A stretch of DNA of 64,000 bases from Pseudomonadota bacterium (GTDB taxonomy: Bacteria; Pseudomonadota; Alphaproteobacteria; RF32; CAG-239). Of the stretch, positions 59,072-64,000 are shown piece after piece (positions within the stretch are counted from its first letter, which is position 1; each line of letters opens with the position of its first letter). The notes under the pieces are model-generated. The model saw only the letters and a program-made list of their open reading frames with translations, was not told the DNA's origin and did not search any database. The stretch lies in assembly GCA_018362935.1 (NCBI GenBank), contig JAHALQ010000005.1, forward strand, positions 62,001 to 126,000. Direction: 5' to 3'. The position numbers and the translations under genes are program-made.

Positions 59072-60877
59072 TTAATTATGGAAGTAGTTAAAGATTTTTT
59101 CCGCCGTTTTTTTACTGATTCCGGCAACTTTTTGCAAATCTTTCACCGATGCCTGCGCCACTTCTTCCGCCGAACCGAAATAATTAAGCAAATCGCGCTT
59201 TCTTTTGGCGCCGATTCCTTCGACTTCGTCAAGGGAAGATTTAAAAATAGACTTGCCGCGTTTTTTGCGGTGCGTCCCGATTGCGAAACGGTGCGCCTCG
59301 TCGCGCAGATTTTGCAGATAAAAAGCCAGCGGCGACTGAAATTCCAAAGCAAAGCTTTCTTTGCCCTGCATATGGTAAAACTCTTTGCCGGCATTGCGCT
59401 CCGGGCCTTTGGAAATAGCGATAATCGCAATTCCGGACAAATCAAATTCCGCCAGCGCTTCATGCACGGCATTAAGCTGCCCGCGGCCGCCGTCAAGCAG
59501 TATGACATCCGGCTTGTTTTCCGGCGCCATCCGATTAAACCGACGCAGCAGCACCTCTTTCATCATCGCAAAATCGTCATTGGTAATATCCGGGTTTTTT
59601 ATATTAAAAGTGCGATAGTTTTTCTTGTCAAAGCCTTCCGGCGTAGCCACCACCATGGCGCCGATGGCATAACTGCCCTGAATATGCGAGTTATCGTAAA
59701 TTTCTATCCGCCGCGGAATATCCGGCAGCCCGAAACGCTCCTTAAAGGCCTGCAGATTATTGTCAACGCTGGCCATAAGCGCCGCCTTGCGCGCGATAGA
59801 GGCCATCGCGTTTTCGTGCGCCATATTCACCAGTTTGGCTTTGTTGCCCTTGCGCGCGCAGACGATTTTAGCCCCCACCGCCTCGCTCAGAAAATCCGCG
59901 TTTTCAAGCTCCGCATCAACAATAATTTCTTTGGGCGGCACATGCCCGGTATAAAAGCTGCTGATAAAGGCTTCAAGGACTTCGCCGTCAGAAGCGTCTT
60001 CAACCTGTGCCGGAAAGAAAGGCGCATTGCCGCAGTTCTGTCCGCATCTGATAAAAAAGATTTGAATGCAAACCAGATTTTTGTCACGTGCCAATGCAAT
60101 CACATCGGCGGATTTTATACCGGCATATTCGACATTCTGCCGCGATTGTACGGTTGTCAGCGCGCGGATGCGGTCCCGCAGGACAATTGCCGTTTCATAG
60201 TCCTCGCGGGCGCTGGCTTCATTCATGGCGGCCGACAAATCATCCTGAATTTTGCTGTTTTTGCCTTCCAGAAACGCAACCGCTTCTCTGACCAGCTGCC
60301 GATAATCCTCGACCGAGATTTTCGCGACACACGGCGCCGAACAGCGCTTGATTTGATATTGCAGGCACGGCCGCTGGCGGTTATGAAAAACCGTATCCGA
60401 ACACGACCGCAGCAAAAAAGCCTTCTGTACAACGTCAATAACGCTGTTGACGGCGCCGACACTGGCAAACGGCCCGAAATACTTGTTTCTGTCACGCCTC
60501 TGCCCGCGGTATTTGCGCAGGCACGGATACGCCGCCTGCATGTCTATCATCAGATGCGGAAATGTTTTGTCGTCTTTGAGCAGAATATTATAACGCGGTT
60601 TAAATTTTTTTATCAGCTCGTTTTCGACCAGCAGCGCCCGCGCCTCATTTTCAACAATGATAAACTCCATGCGCGCGATCTGCGCCACCATCTGCTGCAA
60701 ACGCACCGGCAGTTTGTCGATATGCGAATAAGCGACAATCCTTTTTTTAATGTTTTTGGCCTTGCCGACATATAAAACTTCGTCATACTCGCTGATCATC
60801 CGGTAGACGCCCGGATTGTCGGGAGCAATTTGAATATGCCGTTTCAGATTTTCCAGACCTTTCTGAATATCATACAA
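59072..60877 (-). CDS. uvrC: Excinuclease ABC subunit C
   Basis: UvrC makes both incisions in nucleotide-excision repair. The 601-residue protein has the GIY-YIG nuclease module (NPGVYRMISEYDEVLYVGKA at about 19-38), a UvrB-binding block (AREDYETAIVLRDRIRALT at about 213-231), the RNase H-like endonuclease (IEIYDNSHIQGSYAIGAMVV at about 385-404) and C-terminal helix-hairpin-helix motifs (VEGIGAKRKRDLLNYFG). The start is TTG, with AGGAG 9 bases upstream, since an ATG nearby is out of frame. Length is normal. Confidence 0.95.
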   Translation of the reverse strand: MYDIQKGLENLKRHIQIAPDNPGVYRMISEYDEVLYVGKAKNIKKRIVAYSHIDKLPVRLQQMVAQIARMEFIIVENEARALLVENELIKKFKPRYNILLKDDKTFPHLMIDMQAAYPCLRKYRGQRRDRNKYFGPFASVGAVNSVIDVVQKAFLLRSCSDTVFHNRQRPCLQYQIKRCSAPCVAKISVEDYRQLVREAVAFLEGKNSKIQDDLSAAMNEASAREDYETAIVLRDRIRALTTVQSRQNVEYAGIKSADVIALARDKNLVCIQIFFIRCGQNCGNAPFFPAQVEDASDGEVLEAFISSFYTGHVPPKEIIVDAELENADFLSEAVGAKIVCARKGNKAKLVNMAHENAMASIARKAALMASVDNNLQAFKERFGLPDIPRRIEIYDNSHIQGSYAIGAMVVATPEGFDKKNYRTFNIKNPDITNDDFAMMKEVLLRRFNRMAPENKPDVILLDGGRGQLNAVHEALAEFDLSGIAIIAISKGPERNAGKEFYHMQGKESFALEFQSPLAFYLQNLRDEAHRFAIGTHRKKRGKSIFKSSLDEVEGIGAKRKRDLLNYFGSAEEVAQASVKDLQKVAGISKKTAEKIFNYFHN

Positions 60878-60890
60878 TTTTATTGTTCTC

Positions 60891-61853
60891 CTACATCAGA
60901 ACCAGTCCGCCGCGGTTAATCAAAACCTGCGCATACATATAAGCTATAAAGCATGCCAGCATAAACAAGCCTTCCAGGCGGGTAATTTTATTTTTAAACA
61001 TCATAATCGGCAGCAGCATAAACGAAGCGAACATCATTACCCAGACGTCAAACAGAATAAACTGGTCGGCAACCTGAACATCGGTAATCACGGTGGTCGC
61101 CCCCATCACAAACACGATATTCCAGATATTCGAGCCGATAACATTACCCAGCGCAATCCCGTTCTGCCGGCGGAAAGCTGCTACGCAGCTGGTTGCCAGT
61201 TCCGGCGCCGATGTGCCGACTGCAACGATGGTAACGCCGATAATTTCTTCCGACACGCCGAAAATGCGCGCCACATCGACCGCGCCGCCGACCAAAAATT
61301 CCGCGCCGTAGGCAATAGCGGCCAAACCGCCGCCCAAAGCCGCCAAAATCATCCACCAGCTGCTGTTGACAAGCTGTGACGGAATTTCGTCTTCGGGGTT
61401 CTCATCCTTTTGCGCGCCGAAATAATTATAAATAAGAAACACTGCCAGAAAGCCCAGCAGCACCCAGCCATTCCAATTAATAAATTTGCCGTTGACGACA
61501 AAAAAAGCAAAGAGCAGCGTCACCACAAACAAAAAAGAAAAATCGCGGTAAAAGGCCTTGCCGTCGCAGCTGATTGGATAAATCACCGCCGAGGCGCCGA
61601 GCACCAGCAGCACATTGGCAATGTTTGAACCGATGACATTGCCGACGGATATGCCCGCATTGCCGTTCAGCGCCGATTTAATACTGACCACAAATTCGGG
61701 CACCGATGTTCCGAGCGCGACAATCGTCAAACCGATAATCAGGCTCGGAATATGCAGGCGGTTGGCAATCGCCACCGCGCCGCGCACCGCATATTCGGCG
61801 CCGGCCATTAACATCACAAAACCCAACACGATATACAAAGCGGGCATAATCAT
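60891..61853 (-). CDS. CaCA-family calcium/sodium antiporter
   Basis: A 320-residue membrane protein with ten or so helices and the duplicated alpha-repeat motifs of cation/Ca2+ exchangers: ALGTSVPEFVVS (about 46-57) with GNVIGSNIANVLLVLGA (about 71-87) and AVGTSAPELATSC (about 211-223) with GNVIGSNIWNIVFVMGA (about 235-251). These contain the conserved ion-binding Glu and Asn residues. E. coli YrbG is a close comparison. It exports Ca2+ using Na+ or H+. It precedes uvrC by 13 bases. Confidence 0.9.
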   Translation of the reverse strand: MIMPALYIVLGFVMLMAGAEYAVRGAVAIANRLHIPSLIIGLTIVALGTSVPEFVVSIKSALNGNAGISVGNVIGSNIANVLLVLGASAVIYPISCDGKAFYRDFSFLFVVTLLFAFFVVNGKFINWNGWVLLGFLAVFLIYNYFGAQKDENPEDEIPSQLVNSSWWMILAALGGGLAAIAYGAEFLVGGAVDVARIFGVSEEIIGVTIVAVGTSAPELATSCVAAFRRQNGIALGNVIGSNIWNIVFVMGATTVITDVQVADQFILFDVWVMMFASFMLLPIMMFKNKITRLEGLFMLACFIAYMYAQVLINRGGLVLM

Positions 61854-61908
61854 TATAAAATCCTTTCACAACAAGAAACTGCAACCACTATAAACGAAAC
61901 GCAAAAAA

Positions 61909-61933
61909 ACTCCAGAGTTTTTACACTCCGGAG
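61909..61933 (-). terminator. Intrinsic terminator after the 90-residue protein gene
   Basis: ACTCCAGAGT / ACTCCGGAGT stem leading on the minus strand into seven T residues. Confidence 0.8.
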
Positions 61934-61955
61934 CCTTTCTGCGGAAAACGCCGTG

Positions 61956-62228
61956 TCATTTAAAACCGCGTTTCCGGCATTCGTCTTCAAGCAATTCCAG
62001 CATTTCATAAAATAAAGTGGGAATACCGACGTTCTGCATGGAGCAGACTTTGTCATACTCGCCCCAGACATAGACCAGTTTCTCGTGCGGCCATTCGGAT
62101 ATCTGCTTGCGCAGGTCATCCATGTCTTTCTGATGCTTTTTCTCTCGCTGAATGGCATTTCTAAAGGCGATAAAAGCCAAAACCACAACAGCCGAAATTG
62201 CGATAAATAATAATACGTTCTCGTTCAT
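61956..62228 (-). CDS. Small single-pass membrane protein
   Basis: A 90-residue protein with one N-terminal membrane helix (about 4-22) and a charged helical cytoplasmic part (KKHQKDMDDLRKQISEWPHE). I start at the ATG at 62228 because the frame further upstream codes residues unlike this layout. The ribosome-binding site is weak. No family recognised. Confidence 0.55.
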   Translation of the reverse strand: MNENVLLFIAISAVVVLAFIAFRNAIQREKKHQKDMDDLRKQISEWPHEKLVYVWGEYDKVCSMQNVGIPTLFYEMLELLEDECRKRGFK

Positions 62229-62392
62229 GGCGCTATATATTAAAGGGTTTGTAATTTCTAAGTAATTAATAGCAATTGCAAGCATAGCGTATTTTTGTCC
62301 AAAATCAACAAAATTGTCCAAATACTTTCGAACAGGTTTAAAAAATACCACGCCGGCATTATCTTTTTTATATAAACATAAGGAGAAAAAAC

Positions 62393-62650
62393 ATGCTTTT
62401 GGAAAGAAAACCCTGCGGCTTCCAGACCATCGGCTTTACCCCGTATCCCGATGATGACGACGACAAGAATTTTCATATCGGCGATGTCGAGAAAAACGTC
62501 CTGACCGATTCTCTGCCCGAACGCGACGACAAAAGAACTTTTGAAGCCGATATGTATAACTTCGGCGATGAAGATGACCTGCCGGACAGCGACCGGATTA
62601 TGGAATGCCAGACAAAAGGTATCAGCCAGGAAAAATGCCTGGACATCTAA
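62393..62650 (+). CDS. Small acidic protein, unknown function
   Basis: An 85-residue acidic protein with a run of aspartates (YPDDDDDKNFH at about 18-28) and a late cysteine pair (MECQTKGISQEKC). An AAGGAG ribosome-binding site precedes the ATG, and a strong terminator follows. Divergent from the 90-residue membrane protein gene. No family recognised; probably cytosolic. Confidence 0.6.
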   Translation: MLLERKPCGFQTIGFTPYPDDDDDKNFHIGDVEKNVLTDSLPERDDKRTFEADMYNFGDEDDLPDSDRIMECQTKGISQEKCLDI

Positions 62651-62651
62651 C

Positions 62652-62683
62652 AAAAAACTCCCGGTTTCCCGGGAGTTTTTGTT
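62652..62683. terminator. Bidirectional terminator between the acidic protein gene and rpoC
   Basis: AAAAACTCCCGG-TTT-CCCGGGAGTTTTTG stem with T runs on both strands; it ends both the plus-strand gene and rpoC. Confidence 0.85.
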
Positions 62684-62711
62684 TCAACTTAGAGAGCTGT
62701 ATAATCAGCAT

Positions 62712-64000
62712 TTATTCAGCGGGAGTTTCCTCTGCCGGTTGGTGCTGAATTTCAGCGGCGGCCTCTTCTTTGAGCGCCTGTATCTCTTTGTCATTCTGAG
62801 CGGCAACACGCTTCAGGGCACGCAGGACGTTACCGGTACCGGCCGGAATCAGGCGGCCGACGATAACGTTTTCTTTGAGCCCTTTGAGGCTGTCAACCTT
62901 GCCCTCGACGGCAGCTTCGGTCAGAACACGGGTTGTTTCCTGGAACGAAGCGGCAGAGATGAAGGACTTGGTCTGCAGAGAAGCCTTGGTAATACCGAGC
63001 AAAATCGGATCGGCAACTGCCGGATTCTCGCCGTTGGCAATCGCTTTGGCATTTTCGGCCTCAAACACGTCGCGGTCAACCTGCTCGCCGACCAGGAAGG
63101 TTGTGTCGCCCGGCTGGGTAATCTCAACCTTGCGCAGCATCTGCGATACAATAACCTCGATGTGCTTGTCGTTAATCTTAACGCCTTGCAGACGGTAAAC
63201 GTCCTGAACTTCCTTAACCAAATATTCAGCCAGTTTCTCAACGCCCAAGACGCGCAGGATATCGTGCGGAGCCGGCGTGCCTTCAACCAGCATGTCGCCC
63301 TTCTTCACCATATCGCCGTCCTGAACCGCCAAGTGGCGTCCTTTCGGAATCAGGTATTCAATCGGCTGGCCTTTGGCCGGAACGACCGAAATACGCTGTT
63401 TGGCTTTGTAATCTTTGCCAAACTCGACCATACCGTCAATATCGGAGATAATTGCCGGATCTTTCGGGCGGCGGGCTTCAAACAGCTCGGCAACGCGCGG
63501 CAGACCGCCGGTAATATCCTTGGTCTTGGAGCTTTCTCTCGGAATTCTTGCGATAACGTCGCCGACTTTGACTTCGTCACCGTTGTCAACCGACAGAATG
63601 GCATCAGCCGACATATAATAACGAATTTCCTTGCCGTTATCATAAGTAATCGGTTTGCCTTTGGCGTCTTTGAGAATAATGCTCGGTTTCAGACCGGCAC
63701 TGGCAGAGCTTGAACGCCAGTCGATAACCGTTTTGGAAACGATACCGGTGGTTTCGTCCGTGGTTTCGCGAACCGATACATTGTTAATCAAATCAACCAG
63801 TTCAACCTTACCGGCTTTTTCGGTAATGACCGGAATGGTAAACGGATCCCACTCGGCAACCTTCTGGCCTTTCTTGACCTTGGCTCCTTCGGCGACCAAA
63901 ATCTTCGTGCCGTACGGAACATGGTGGCGCGATTTCTCGCGGTCGTTGGCATCAACAATGACAATTTCGCAGTTGCGCGACAAGACAATGCCGTTGCCTT
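62712..64000 (-). CDS. rpoC: RNA polymerase beta' subunit, C-terminal part
   Basis: The frame runs off the end of the window, so only the last 429 residues or so of beta' are visible. Diagnostic segments are [16 protein letters not shown] and QIYRVQG-type text (here [20 protein letters not shown]), and [20 protein letters not shown] near the end, which belong to the clamp, jaw and the C-terminal region next to omega. The final 40 residues are an acidic, alanine-rich tail. A terminator follows immediately. Confidence 0.96.
   Translation of the reverse strand, partial: GNGIVLSRNCEIVIVDANDREKSRHHVPYGTKILVAEGAKVKKGQKVAEWDPFTIPVITEKAGKVELVDLINNVSVRETTDETTGIVSKTVIDWRSSSASAGLKPSIILKDAKGKPITYDNGKEIRYYMSADAILSVDNGDEVKVGDVIARIPRESSKTKDITGGLPRVAELFEARRPKDPAIISDIDGMVEFGKDYKAKQRISVVPAKGQPIEYLIPKGRHLAVQDGDMVKKGDMLVEGTPAPHDILRVLGVEKLAEYLVKEVQDVYRLQGVKINDKHIEVIVSQMLRKVEITQPGDTTFLVGEQVDRDVFEAENAKAIANGENPAVADPILLGITKASLQTKSFISAASFQETTRVLTEAAVEGKVDSLKGLKENVIVGRLIPAGTGNVLRALKRVAAQNDKEIQALKEEAAAEIQHQPAEETPAE

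Noticed and set aside
59078..60775. 565-codon plus-strand frame opposite uvrC
   Set aside because: uvrC carries GIY-YIG and helix-hairpin-helix motifs; the antisense frame has no family character.

Overview
The window reads as chromosomal DNA of an anaerobic, probably host-associated alphaproteobacterium with roughly balanced GC. Pointers to the class are an ATP12-type F1 assembly chaperone, CarD, a DUF465 protein, RecX, ApaG and a mreB-mreC-mreD-mrdA-rodA order. The anaerobic lifestyle is inferred from [FeFe]-hydrogenase-type proteins. Placement in an uncultured gut order (the RF32 / 'Azospirillum sp. CAG' type) is a guess from gene style, not something the sequence proves. I found no tRNA, rRNA, CRISPR array, transposase or phage gene.

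Layout. 0.2-2.3 kb: DUF805 protein, mutY and a nucleotidyltransferase-like gene. 2.4-7.4 kb: a six-gene minus-strand operon with a PAS-containing sensory-type [FeFe]-hydrogenase homologue, a SpoIIE/PP2C phosphatase, two small [2Fe-2S] thioredoxin-fold proteins and a monomeric [FeFe] hydrogenase. Divergent from it (7.5-10.1 kb) lie two tandem, catalytically degenerate GGDEF-EAL-like paralogues. 10.2-16.4 kb: DUF465, TspO and the rod-shape operon, in which mrdA (PBP2) carries an apparent internal deletion and frameshift near its 5' end. 16.5-22.5 kb: acetyltransferase, miaA, ddl, DUF3108, a U32 peptidase (TrhP-like), TPR and cysteine-rich proteins. 22.6-23.3 kb: a promoter - structured RNA - terminator - HTH gene - long hairpin cassette, repeated at 44.4-44.9 kb with the HTH gene broken. 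23.3-34.2 kb: a run of nine minus-strand genes, from a TolC-like SPOR lipoprotein, a pentapeptide-repeat protein and a VirD4-like coupling ATPase into rarA, crcB, rluC, asmA, atp12 and acyP. 34.3-44.3 kb: oxidoreductase, truA, recX, hslO, apaG, carD, a large cysteine-rich secreted protein, small membrane and secreted proteins, glmM. 44.9-54.6 kb: ftsH, a DsbA-like protein, pit phosphate uptake, rlmH, rsfS-obgE-rpmA-rplU, a secreted nuclease and a lipoprotein. 54.8-64 kb: a two-component system co-transcribed with a very acidic protein, then pgsA, uvrC, a cation exchanger, two small genes and the 3' end of rpoC.

The most unusual features are these. (1) The duplicated sRNA-HTH-hairpin cassette: each copy has its own sigma70-type promoter, compensatory base changes support the RNA fold, and its non-coding tail is better conserved than the HTH gene; related hairpins stand alone between mreB and mreC and between tspO and rodA. 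(2) The putative H2-sensing operon beside two degenerate cyclic-di-GMP-like proteins. (3) The VirD4-like ATPase, pentapeptide and TolC/SPOR trio, with no other secretion genes nearby. (4) The broken mrdA.
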